From contig QGUZ01000082.1 in the NCBI GenBank assembly GCA_003242605.1, positions 1 through 17,774 on the forward strand: a stretch of 17,774 bases of DNA, written 5' to 3'. The translations under genes were made by a program, and so were the position numbers. Within the stretch, counting starts at the first letter, position 1, and each line of letters starts with the position of its first letter. The DNA is from Actinomycetota bacterium (lineage in GTDB: Bacteria; Actinomycetota; Actinomycetes; Streptosporangiales; Streptosporangiaceae). A model generated the notes under the pieces. The model was not told the origin of the DNA, made no database searches, and saw nothing but the letters and a program-made list of their open reading frames with translations. Positions 6,507-15,328 of this stretch are shown here, piece after piece.

Positions 6507-8024
6507 ATGAGCCAACCGACCGCGCAACCGAGCGAGCAGAGCGCCACGGCGGCCGCCGAGCCGCAGGCGCCGCCGAACCCCCGGCGCTGGTGGATCCTCC
6601 TCGTGCTCTGCCTGAGCCTGCTCGTCCTCGTCGTGGACGACACCGTGCTCAACCTGGCGATCCCGTCGCTCATGCGGGAACTGGGCGCGACCCCGAGCGA
6701 CGTGCAGTGGGTGATCGACGCCTACGTCCTCGTCTTCGGCGGCCTGCTGCTCACCTCGGGCAGCCTCTCCGACCGGTACGGCCGGCGGCGCGTGCTCGTC
6801 ATCGGCCTCGCGGTCTTCGGCGCCGCCTCGCTGCTGTCCACGCTCTCCCAGGAGCCCTGGCAGCTCGTCGCGGGCCGCGCGTTCATGGGCCTGGGCGCGG
6901 CGCTGGTGATGCCGAACACCCTGTCGATCCTCATCACGGTCTTCGACGAGCGGGAACGGCGGAAGGCGATCGCCGCGTGGAGCGCGGTGGCGATGGTGGG
7001 CGTGATCGCCGGGCCGACGCTCGGCGGACTGCTGCTGCGCGACTACTTCTGGGGCGCGGTGTTCCTCATCAACGTGCCGATCGCGATCGTCGCCATCGTC
7101 GCCGCGCTCACCCTCATGCCCGAGTCGCGGGGCACCGTCCGCGGCATCGACCCCCTCGGCGTGGCCTTGTCGATCGTCGGCATGGGCTCGCTGGTGTGGA
7201 CGATCATCAACGGGCCGGTGCACGGCTGGACCGCGAACGGCGTGCCGATCGCCGCCGTGCTCGCGGTGGCCGCGCTGGTCGCGTTCGTCGTCTGGGAGCG
7301 GCGGGCGCCGCACCCGATGCTGCCGCTCGGCCTGTTCCGCGAGCGGGCGTTCCGCGGGGCCTGCCTGTCGATCGTGCTGCTGTCGTTCGGCGCGGGCGCG
7401 CTGCTGCTCGCCCTCACCCAGTACCTGCAGTTCGTGCTCGGCTACGACCCGCTCGCCGCCGGGCTGGCGCTGCTGCCGTACGCGGTGGCCGCCGCGGTGT
7501 CGAACGGGATCGGCGCCGGGCTCGGCCGCCGGGTGAGCAACCGCACGCTGATCGCGGTGGGACTCGCGATCGTCGCGGCCGGGTTCGCGGTGATCGGCAC
7601 CCTCGACCTCGGCGACGGGTACGGCACACTCGTGACCGGGCTGCTCATCGCGGGCGTGGGCGGCGGCCTCGCGGGCCCGGCCGCGTACACCACGCTGATG
7701 GGCGCGGTGCCCCAGGAGCACGCGGGCGTGGGGTCCGCGCTCAACGACACCGTCCAGCAGGTCGGGTACGCGCTCAGCATCGCGGTGCTCGGCAGCGTGC
7801 TCGCCGGGGTGTACCGCGCCGCGATGCCGGCCACCGTGCCGGAGGCGGCCCGGGAGTCGATCGCGGGCGGGGTGGCGCTCGGCGACCCCGGCCTCGTGCG
7901 GACCGCCAAGGAGGCGTTCCTCGAGGCGATGTCGGTGGGCGCCCACGTCAGCGTCGGGTTCGCGCTCGCCTCGGCCGTGGTGGCGCTCGTCCTGCTCCGC
8001 ACGGCCCGTACCGGCGACGCGTGA
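6507..8024 (+). CDS. MFS multidrug exporter, DHA2 (EmrB/QacA) family
   Basis: The 505-residue integral membrane protein has the length and hydrophobic pattern of 14-helix drug:proton antiporters. Motif D1 is VDDTVLNLAIP (about 43-53), motif A after helix 2 is GSLSDRYGRRR (85-95), and a motif-C-like GPTLGG follows in helix 5. The N-terminal 25 residues are polar and rich in Gln, Ala and Pro, so cytosolic. The ATG at 6507 is chosen because GAGAGG lies 6 bases upstream; the open frame extends further left through the tetR region but that part is antisense. It is divergent from the TetR gene and preceded by the four-element operator array, so it is probably induced by a substrate. Export of a drug, a toxic intermediate or an own metabolite are all possible. 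Confidence 0.94.
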   Translation: MSQPTAQPSEQSATAAAEPQAPPNPRRWWILLVLCLSLLVLVVDDTVLNLAIPSLMRELGATPSDVQWVIDAYVLVFGGLLLTSGSLSDRYGRRRVLVIGLAVFGAASLLSTLSQEPWQLVAGRAFMGLGAALVMPNTLSILITVFDERERRKAIAAWSAVAMVGVIAGPTLGGLLLRDYFWGAVFLINVPIAIVAIVAALTLMPESRGTVRGIDPLGVALSIVGMGSLVWTIINGPVHGWTANGVPIAAVLAVAALVAFVVWERRAPHPMLPLGLFRERAFRGACLSIVLLSFGAGALLLALTQYLQFVLGYDPLAAGLALLPYAVAAAVSNGIGAGLGRRVSNRTLIAVGLAIVAAGFAVIGTLDLGDGYGTLVTGLLIAGVGGGLAGPAAYTTLMGAVPQEHAGVGSALNDTVQQVGYALSIAVLGSVLAGVYRAAMPATVPEAARESIAGGVALGDPGLVRTAKEAFLEAMSVGAHVSVGFALASAVVALVLLRTARTGDA

Positions 8025-8092
8025 TGCGAACGCCCGGCCCGGGTTCCGTCACCCTGTAATCCGGGCAGGGGATCCCCGGACACGTTGCGGGC

Positions 8093-8121
8093 GGGACAGC
8101 AAACGGACGACACGGGATACT
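8093..8121 (+). promoter_or_regulatory. promoter giving a leaderless aminotransferase mRNA
   Basis: GGGACA (8093-8098, four of six matches to TTGACA) and GATACT (8116-8121) are separated by 17 bases. The ATG begins at 8128, exactly 7 bases after the -10, so transcription probably starts on the A of the start codon. The only Shine-Dalgarno-like string, GGAG, ends one base before the ATG, too close to work. The rest of the 103-bp spacer after the MFS gene holds a palindrome GGGGATCCCC (8068-8077) but no clear terminator. Confidence 0.55.
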
Positions 8122-8127
8122 CGGAGC

Positions 8128-9419
8128 ATGCCGGACCTTTACGCGCGCCACCGAGCCGTCATCCCCAAGTGGGTCTCCCTCTACTACGACGAGCCCATCG
8201 AGATCGTCCGTGGCGAGGGGAACCGGGTCTACGACGCGAGCGGCCGGGGCTACCTCGACTTCTTCGCGGGCATCCTCACCAACATGATCGGGTACGGCGT
8301 GCCGGAGGTGCGCGAGGCCGTGGAGCGCCAGCTCGCCACCGGCATCGTGCACACCAGCACGCTGTACCTCATCCGCGGCCAGGTCGAGCTGGCCGAGAAG
8401 ATCGCGCGGCTGTCCGGCATCCCGGACGCCAAGGTGTTCTTCACCAACTCCGGGACCGAGGCGAACGAGACCGCCCTGCTCGCCGCCACCGTGGCCCGCG
8501 GCTCGGACCAGGTGCTCGCGATGCGCGGCTCGTACCACGGCCGCAGCTTCGGCGCGATCGCGGTCACCGGCAACCGGGGCTGGAAGAACAGCTCCTACTC
8601 CCCGCTCAACGTGCACTACCTGCACGGCACCGACCGGCACCTGCCGCGGTTCCGCGGCATGTCGGACGAGGAGTACATCGCGGCCTGCGTCGACGACCTG
8701 CGGCACGTGCTCGCCACCGCGGTCGCCGGGAACGTGGCCGCGCTCATCGCCGAGCCGATCCAGGGCGTCGGTGGGTTCACCATGCCGCCCGACGGCCTGT
8801 ACCGGGCGTACCAGGAGGTCCTCGCCGAGGAGGGCATCCTGTTCATCTCCGACGAGGTGCAGACCGGCTGGGGCCGTACCGGGTCGGCGTTCTTCGGCAT
8901 CGGCAACCACGGCGTGACCCCGGACATGATGACCTTCGCCAAGGGGCTGGCGAACGGCTTCGCGATCGGCGGCGTGGTCGCCCGGGGCGAGCTGCTCGAC
9001 GCGCTGCCCGCGGCCGGCGTCTCCACCTTCGGCGGCAACCCGATCGCGATGGCCGCCGCCAACGCCACCCTCGACTACGTGCTCGAGCACGACCTGCAGG
9101 CGAACGCGGCCCGGCTCGGCGAGCTGATCATCGGCGGGCTGCGCCAGGCCGCCGGCCGCATGCCGATCGTCTCCGACGTGCGCGGCAAGGGGCTGATGTT
9201 CGCCATCGAGCTGAGCGACCCGGCCACCGGGAAGCGGTCGCCCGCGCTCGCCGACCGCTTCCTCGAGGAGACCCGCCGCCGCGGCCTGCTCGTCGGCAAG
9301 GGCGGGCTGTACGGCAACGCGATCCGGATGGCCCCGCCGCTCACCCTCACCGAGGCGGAGGCGAAGGAGGGCCTCGGCATCATCGTCGACGCGCTCGAGG
9401 CGATCTGCGAGGAGACGGC

Positions 9420-9423
<4 letters not shown>
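8128..9423 (+). CDS. class III PLP-dependent aminotransferase (AGXT2 / omega-amino acid type)
   Basis: The 431-residue fold-type I enzyme moves an amino group from an omega- or beta-amino acid to a 2-oxo acid such as pyruvate. Seen in the sequence: the phosphate-binding FTNSGTEANE (105-114), the PLP-stacking SYHGRS (135-140), SDEVQTGWGRTG (241-252) with the PLP-nitrogen aspartate at 242, AKGLANG with the Schiff-base lysine at 272, and STFGGNP (299-305). The family includes beta-alanine, beta-aminoisobutyrate, GABA and alanine-glyoxylate aminotransferases, which sequence alone does not separate. The tight coupling to a methylmalonate-semialdehyde dehydrogenase favours beta-alanine or beta-aminoisobutyrate as substrate, with malonate or methylmalonate semialdehyde as product. 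The mRNA looks leaderless. The last codons contain the Shine-Dalgarno of the next gene. Confidence 0.93.
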
Positions 9424-10937
<1,514 letters not shown>

Positions 10938-11000
10938 CCGCGCGGCCCGCTAGGCTCCTCAGCCGAAGGCACCTGGGCCGATCGGGGAGGAGGCGCCCAA

Positions 11001-12245
11001 GTGGCAGGGGTGACGCGCGCGCGGGCGGCGCGGCCGGCCCGCTTGCTGGCGACGGTCGCCGCCGGGCTGGCGCTCGCGTCCTGCGGCGTCCCGCAAGCGG
11101 CGATCACGGCGGTTCCGGAGGCGGCCGCCCAGGCCCGGCAGGACGCGGCCACCGCCTCCCCGTCCGCCGCGCCGTCCCCGAGCGCGAGCCCTGCCCCCAC
11201 GCCCACCGCGCTGGGCGCGGGCGAGGGCACGGTGAACGTGCTCGCGCTGCGCGGGTACGCCGAGTACGGCGGCAGCGACCCCGCGGTGAACTGGATCGCG
11301 CCGTTCGAGCAGGAGACCGGCTGCCGGGTGCGGCTCACCTACACCGACCGCGGCGAGCGGTTCGAGCGGACGCTCGCCGAGGGCTCCTTCGACGTGGTCT
11401 CCGCCCCGCCGGAGGTCGCCGGCCGGCTCATCGCCGAGGGTGAGGCCGCCCCGCTCGCCACCGGCCTCATCCCGCACTACCGCGACCTGCCCAAGTGGCT
11501 GCGCACGCTGCCCGCGTTCACCGCGGGCGGCCGGGTGTACGGCGTGCCGTACCTGTGGGCCTACCACCAGATCGGCTACGACCGCGCCCAGGCCGGCCGG
11601 GGCGCGGAGCCGAAGGACCTCGGCGCGCTGTTCCGCGGCCCGGGCCCGGTGCTGCTGCGCGACGACCCGCTCACCATCGCCGCCGCCGCGCTCGCGATCG
11701 AGGGTGAGGGGCGGCCGGAGGACCCGTTCCGGCTCACCCCCGACCAGCTCGACGCCGCGGCCGGGCTGCTCGCCGTGCACGGCGAGGCCGAGCGGTCGTT
11801 CTGGCGCGGCACGGGCGACGTGGTGCGCGGCTTCGCGGCGGGACGGGTGCGGCTCGCGCAGGCCCTGCCGTACCAGGTGGGCGTGCTCGCCCGCGCGGGC
11901 CGGCCGGTGCAGGGGGTCACGCCCGACCGCACCACCGGCTGGGCGGATGCCTGGCTCGTCACCGCGAACGCGGCGCACGTGAACTGCGCCTACCGCTGGC
12001 TGGGCCACGTGATCTCCGCCGGGGTGCAGCGGGAGGCGGCGGCGTGGAACGGCATGGCCCCCGCCAACCCCGCGGCGTGCACCGGGCGCACCCGGCGGAT
12101 CTGCGCCGACTACCGGGTGGGCGACCCCGACCTGCCCCGCCGGATCGCCTTCGCGGTCCGGCCCACCGCGGACTGCGGCGACGGCACCGGCCGGTGCACC
12201 GACTACGCCGAGTGGCGGCGGCGCTGGAGCGAGCTCGTCCGCTGA
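11001..12245 (+). CDS. substrate-binding lipoprotein of an ABC transporter (PotD/extracellular solute-binding type)
   Basis: The 414-residue protein has a twin-basic N-terminus, a hydrophobic stretch and the lipobox LASC with the lipidated cysteine at 28. A Ser/Pro/Ala-rich linker (about 45-72) follows, then a periplasmic-binding-protein domain beginning VNVLALRGYAEYGG and containing the cleft segments FDVVSAPPEVAGRL, YGVPYLWAYHQIGYD and a late GWADAWLVTANAAH. The pattern resembles spermidine/putrescine-binding PotD, so a polyamine-like or small cationic ligand is one guess. The GTG at 11001 has GGAGGAGG upstream; TAGGCT (10951-10956) may be a -10, but the 63-bp gap to mmsA also allows co-transcription. 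No permease or ATPase gene adjoins it, so it must work with distant partners or serve as a sensor. Four cysteines in the C-terminal third may form disulfides. Confidence 0.85.
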   Translation: MAGVTRARAARPARLLATVAAGLALASCGVPQAAITAVPEAAAQARQDAATASPSAAPSPSASPAPTPTALGAGEGTVNVLALRGYAEYGGSDPAVNWIAPFEQETGCRVRLTYTDRGERFERTLAEGSFDVVSAPPEVAGRLIAEGEAAPLATGLIPHYRDLPKWLRTLPAFTAGGRVYGVPYLWAYHQIGYDRAQAGRGAEPKDLGALFRGPGPVLLRDDPLTIAAAALAIEGEGRPEDPFRLTPDQLDAAAGLLAVHGEAERSFWRGTGDVVRGFAAGRVRLAQALPYQVGVLARAGRPVQGVTPDRTTGWADAWLVTANAAHVNCAYRWLGHVISAGVQREAAAWNGMAPANPAACTGRTRRICADYRVGDPDLPRRIAFAVRPTADCGDGTGRCTDYAEWRRRWSELVR

Positions 12246-12257
12246 CGCGCCCGCGCC

Positions 12258-12515
12258 TCACGGCACCGGCACGCGCACCGGCGGCGTGCGCGTCTCGTGG
12301 CCGTCCGGGGCGCGCGGCGGCAGGGGGGAGAGGAGCTCGGCACAGTCGTCGCAGGTGAGCACGACCCTGCCGTCCGGCAGCCGGCCCACCCGCACGCGCG
12401 GCCGCGGCCACCGTTTGTGGCACACCACGCAGGCGTCACCGTCGCACTGTGCCAGGGTCAGCTCTTCGGGGTCGAACATCACCAGCGGTGACCCCGGCAT
12501 CGCTTCCCTGCCCAT
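12258..12515 (-). CDS. small four-cysteine (CxxC pair) protein of unknown function
   Basis: The 85-residue protein has CVVCHKRW near residues 29-36 and a second pair, LTCDDC, near 53-58, separated by a short beta-rich, basic stretch (RVRVGRLPDGRVV). Two CxxC knuckles at this spacing suggest a zinc ribbon; an additional cysteine lies just before the first pair. The tail is Pro/Arg-rich. The start at 12515 follows GGAGAGG closely; ATGs at 12500 and 12479 are alternatives, and the latter begins MFDPEEL. Support for it being a gene is the paired-cysteine pattern, a likely upstream -10 box and a position convergent to the lipoprotein gene with a 12-bp gap. I do not recognise a named family. It may bind DNA, RNA or a protein partner. 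Confidence 0.7.
   Translation of the reverse strand: MGREAMPGSPLVMFDPEELTLAQCDGDACVVCHKRWPRPRVRVGRLPDGRVVLTCDDCAELLSPLPPRAPDGHETRTPPVRVPVP
12271..12293. terminator. hairpin between the converging lipoprotein and CxxC genes
   Basis: ACGCGCAC (12271-12278) and GTGCGCGT (12286-12293) form a perfect 8-bp stem around CGGCGGC. It starts 25 bases after the lipoprotein stop and overlaps the last codons of the minus-strand CxxC gene. There is no T-run. It could end the plus-strand transcript. Confidence 0.35.
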
Positions 12516-12990
12516 ACCTCTCCAAGGATCTCCAGGGCTACCCGAACCGTTATAACGCCGTTACCGACGGTGATCGACTGGCGAGGTGTCAAGTCGTTGT
12601 CAAAACACGGGCATGGAGTCCGCCGCATAGCTCACGAAAAGGGGCATCCATCGCAAGCCGGAAACCGGGCTTCGGTCGGGGTAAACCGGAGGGACGGCGC
12701 GGGTACCCTCATCCGCCCATCGTGGCGCGCGGGCCGCGGCCGGGTCACGCCGGTGCGAACGCCGGCCCTCCGCTCGGCAACGGCGGGGTCGGGGAAAGGC
12801 CGCCCGGGCCTCCCGGCGCCGCGGCTCGGGCCGGGGCACCGGGCGGGGCGTGGCCCGGTCCCGCGATGGTCTCCGCAGGGTCACAGTACGGCCTGCATCC
12901 CGGCCCGGCCGCTGTGCACCGTGGCACAATGACGCCAGAGCTTCTGTACAGGATGGACAACTTCGGACCAATCGGGAACGGGGACGCCCC
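12516..12990. other. 475-bp non-coding divergent intergenic region
   Basis: No convincing gene is seen between the CxxC gene and the second pucR. The left 150 bases are AT-richer and probably hold the minus-strand promoter. The middle (about 12700-12890) is extremely GC-rich with many possible stems (for example GGCC blocks near 12800), but open frames there have poor composition and no family match. The right end has TGGCAC (12922-12927) and TGTACA (12945-12950) 17 bases apart as a weak promoter candidate for pucR, overlapping the palindrome CTGTACAG (12944-12951). A leader RNA or a binding platform for PucR is possible. Confidence 0.5.
12548..12577 (-). promoter_or_regulatory. candidate promoter and palindrome upstream of the CxxC gene
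   Basis: On the minus strand TATAAC (12554-12549) makes a good -10 box, with TCGATC (12577-12572) as a weak -35 at 17 bases. The leader to the ATG would be about 27 bases. The -10 lies inside a perfect palindrome CGTTATAACG (12548-12557), unusual in this GC-rich setting and a plausible repressor site. Confidence 0.4.
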
Positions 12991-14442
12991 ATGGCTCCGA
13001 CCCTGCGCAGGGTGGTGGCGATGGCGCCGTTGCGCCTTCGCGTGCTGGCCGCGGCCGGCGAGCTCGACCGGCCGGTGCGCTGGGTCGCGGTGAGCGAGCT
13101 GGAGGACCCCACCCCCTACCTCGAGGGTGGCGAGCTCGTGCTCACCACCGGCACCAGGCTCGGCGCCTACGACGCCGGGCCGTACATCTCCCGGCTCGTC
13201 GCCAAGGGGGCGGCGGGCCTCGGCTTCGGGGTGGGGCTCAGCCACGAGGAGGTCCCCGAGGAGTACGTGCGGGCCGCCGAGGCCCGCGGCCTGCCGCTCA
13301 TCGAGGTGCACCGCGACACCCCGTTCATCGCGGTCGGCAAGGCGGTGAGCGAGCTGCTCGCGGCCGAGCAGCACGAGGAGCTGGGCCGCGCGTTCGCCGC
13401 GCAGGGGCGGCTCACCCGGGCGGCGCTACAGCCCGAGGGCATGCACGCGATCGTCGACCGGCTCGCCAAGGAGGTCGACGGCTGGGTGCTGCTGCTCGAC
13501 GAGGGCGGCGGCGTGCTGCACGCGGCCGGGGCGGTCGTCGCGCGGCGCAAGGCCCGCGCGCTCCTGCCCGAGCTCGACCGGCTGCGCGCCACCGGCGCCC
13601 CGGCGAGCCTGTCGGCCGCCACCCCGGACGAGCACGTCGTGGTGCAGCCGCTCGGCGGCCACCGGCGGCTGCGCGGCTTCCTCGCCGTGGGCTGCGCCCG
13701 CCCGTTCACCCCGGTCGCGCACACCGTGGTCAACGCCGCCGGGTCGCTGCTCACCCTCGCGCTCGAGCAGAGCCGGGCCCGGTTCGCGGCCGAGGCGCGG
13801 GTGCGCACCGCGGCGCTTCGGCTGCTGCTCGCCGGGGACCGGGCGACGGCCGAGGACGTGCTCGGCGAGGAGCTGCCCGCCGGTCCCGTGGTGGTGTTCG
13901 CCTGCCGCTCCGACGACGCCGAGGGGCTCGGCGACGCGCTGCCCGGGTTCACCGCGCCGTGGCGGGGCCTGGTGGTCGCGCTCGTGCCCGAGGCCCAGGC
14001 GGGGCGGGCCGCCGCGATCGCCGCGGAGCGGGGCCGGGCGGGGACGAGCGACCCGGTCGCGCTCGACGCGCTCGCCGCCGGGCTGCGGCAGGCCGAGCGC
14101 GCCCTGGAGCGCGCGACCGCCACCGGCACGGCGCTGGTCCGCTTCCGCGAGCTCGCCGGGCAGGGGCTGCTCGCGCTGCTCGACCCGGAGGCGGCCGCCG
14201 CCTACGCCGAGGCGCTGCTCGCGCCGCTGCGCGAGCACGGCTCCCGGGCCGACCTGATCGAGTCGGTGCGCGCCTACCTCGCCGCCAACGGCCACTGGGA
14301 CGCCGCCGCCCAGCGGCTCGGCGTCCACCGGCACACGCTGCGCTACCGCATCCGCAAGGCGACCGAGCTGCTCGGCCGCGACCTCGACGACCCCGCCACC
14401 CGGGCCGAGCTGTGGGTGGCGCTCAGCGTCGGCGCCGCCTGA
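12991..14442 (+). CDS. PucR family transcriptional regulator (copy 2)
   Basis: The 483-residue regulator opens with a PucR domain (about 5-120: RPVRWVAVSELEDPTPYLEGG, ELVLTTGTRL, RGLPLIEVHRDTPF). A variable, sensor-like middle follows, and the C-terminal HTH_30 domain (about 421-479) shows ESVRAYLAANGHWDAAAQRL and RHTLRYRIRKATELL. It has the same plan as copy 1 but is shorter and well diverged, so the two are not a recent duplication. The ATG at 12991 is chosen because it begins the conserved domain and follows CGGGGA; the open frame runs on to 12850 but that part lacks domain character. It is divergent from the CxxC gene and converges on a TetR gene. Members typically activate or repress nearby nitrogen or carbon catabolic genes; the mmsA operon or the aldehyde dehydrogenase are candidates. 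Confidence 0.92.
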   Translation: MAPTLRRVVAMAPLRLRVLAAAGELDRPVRWVAVSELEDPTPYLEGGELVLTTGTRLGAYDAGPYISRLVAKGAAGLGFGVGLSHEEVPEEYVRAAEARGLPLIEVHRDTPFIAVGKAVSELLAAEQHEELGRAFAAQGRLTRAALQPEGMHAIVDRLAKEVDGWVLLLDEGGGVLHAAGAVVARRKARALLPELDRLRATGAPASLSAATPDEHVVVQPLGGHRRLRGFLAVGCARPFTPVAHTVVNAAGSLLTLALEQSRARFAAEARVRTAALRLLLAGDRATAEDVLGEELPAGPVVVFACRSDDAEGLGDALPGFTAPWRGLVVALVPEAQAGRAAAIAAERGRAGTSDPVALDALAAGLRQAERALERATATGTALVRFRELAGQGLLALLDPEAAAAYAEALLAPLREHGSRADLIESVRAYLAANGHWDAAAQRLGVHRHTLRYRIRKATELLGRDLDDPATRAELWVALSVGAA

Positions 14443-14466
14443 CCGCCGGGTGGGGCCGGGCGGGCG

Positions 14467-15096
14467 TCACCGGTCGCGCTTGACCAGAAAGTGCCGCACC
14501 GTCGCGGCGGTGACCAGCTCGTAGTTGCTGCCGTCGCGGAAGTACCCGGCACGTTCCAGGCTGATCGCGCCCTGCGCCGCGGCCCACAGCGCGTCGGCGA
14601 TCTTCCGCGGCTGGGTGGGGACGAGGTAGCCCGCCGAGATGCAGTCGGCGACCACCCGGTCGAGGATGTTGAGGGCGGCGCGGGCGAGGGTACGCGCCCG
14701 CTCGCTCGGCTCGAAGCCGGGGATCGCCTTCTCGAACATGAGGCTGTAGTAGGCGGGCTCGGCGAAACACGCCTCCCGGTAGGCGGGGCCCAGGGCGCGC
14801 AGGTACTCGAGCGGGTCGGGGCGCGGCGGCACCGCCTCTAATCGGCGGCGGACCCGCTCGAACCCCTCGAGGTAGAGCGCCTCGGCCAGCCCCTCCTTGC
14901 CGCCGAACATCGTGTAGATGACGGTGGTGGGGCAGTCGGCCTCGGCGGCGATCCGCCGCACCGTGAGGCTCTCCGGGCCTGCGTTCATGAGCAACCGGCA
15001 GGCGACGTCGAGCACGCGTTGCCGCAACTCGTCGTGCGCGGTGCGCTGACCCGGGGCGGTGGCACCCTGAAGCCCGAGCGGCGCCGGCGAACCCAT
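14467..15096 (-). CDS. TetR family regulator with WHG-type C-terminal domain
   Basis: From the ATG at 15096 the protein has 209 residues. The HTH covers about 24-70 (LRQRVLDVACRLLMNAG, LTVRRIAAEAD, TVIYTMFGGKEGL). The ligand domain includes AYREACFAEPAYYSLMFEKAIPGF, characteristic of the TetR_C WHG/TetR_C_13 group. The open frame continues to 15396, but that extension is low-quality and crosses the start of the divergent dehydrogenase, so the inner ATG is preferred; a GGGAGAAGGG purine run lies about 10-15 bases upstream, a somewhat long spacing. It is divergent from the aldehyde dehydrogenase across 232 bp that hold repeated GGTTTG motifs, so it probably controls that gene and itself. The ligand is unknown. 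Confidence 0.9.
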   Translation of the reverse strand: MGSPAPLGLQGATAPGQRTAHDELRQRVLDVACRLLMNAGPESLTVRRIAAEADCPTTVIYTMFGGKEGLAEALYLEGFERVRRRLEAVPPRPDPLEYLRALGPAYREACFAEPAYYSLMFEKAIPGFEPSERARTLARAALNILDRVVADCISAGYLVPTQPRKIADALWAAAQGAISLERAGYFRDGSNYELVTAATVRHFLVKRDR

Positions 15097-15145
15097 GAGC
15101 GACGTGCCCTTCTCCCTCGGGGGTCCCCGCGGCGGACCCGCACCC

Positions 15146-15281
15146 TTGACGGTTTGACCAGCCGGGCGAGGGTTCAAACCACTCGCCAGAAAATAGTGGC
15201 AAATTCGAGCATCCTCTGTACCACGAACCGCCGGAACAGGGAATCCTTCGCCCTGGAGTGGCGCAACTCCCGGTTTGTACG
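15146..15281. promoter_or_regulatory. candidate operator region between tetR (WHG type) and the aldehyde dehydrogenase
   Basis: GGTTTGACC (15151-15159), GGTTCAAACC (15171-15180, the reverse form of GGTTTGAACC) and GGTTTGTAC (15272-15280) are related elements; the first two start exactly 20 bases apart and form an inverted pair. An AT-rich segment (15186-15208) with GCCA/TGGC arms sits between them and probably contains the tetR promoter. A role as sites for the adjacent TetR protein is inferred. Confidence 0.4.
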
Positions 15282-15315
15282 TATTGGCGTGATCCGCGGG
15301 CGTCGCGAGCGGGCG

Positions 15316-15321
15316 TAGCGT
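15316..15321 (+). promoter_or_regulatory. -10 box giving a leaderless aldehyde dehydrogenase mRNA
   Basis: TAGCGT (15316-15321) fits the TAnnnT actinobacterial -10 and ends 7 bases before the ATG at 15329, so transcription should begin at the start codon. No Shine-Dalgarno sequence is present at a working distance. The -35 region is poor, which suits an activated or regulated promoter. Confidence 0.45.
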
Positions 15322-15328
15322 CGGGTGC

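Noticed and set aside
8060..8080. TCCGGG / CCCGGA stem and GGGGATCCCC palindrome after the MFS gene as a terminator
   Set aside because: The stem is only 6 bp with an alternative inner pairing and no T-run; it may equally be chance, so it is only mentioned in the promoter entry.
8085..9419. Left two thirds of a 950-codon plus-strand frame running into mmsA, which could suggest a fusion protein
   Set aside because: Across 8128-9423 this frame is out of phase with the intact aminotransferase and is arginine-rich nonsense; mmsA starts at the GTG at 9420 with its own Shine-Dalgarno.
12570..12932. A 120-codon plus-strand frame in the long intergenic region
   Set aside because: It has no Shine-Dalgarno, no family resemblance and a composition like random GC-rich sequence.
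12516..12990. A riboswitch or structured RNA in the long gap
   Set aside because: I searched by eye for known conserved cores (for example c-di-AMP, cobalamin, TPP) and saw none; GC-rich stems alone are not evidence.
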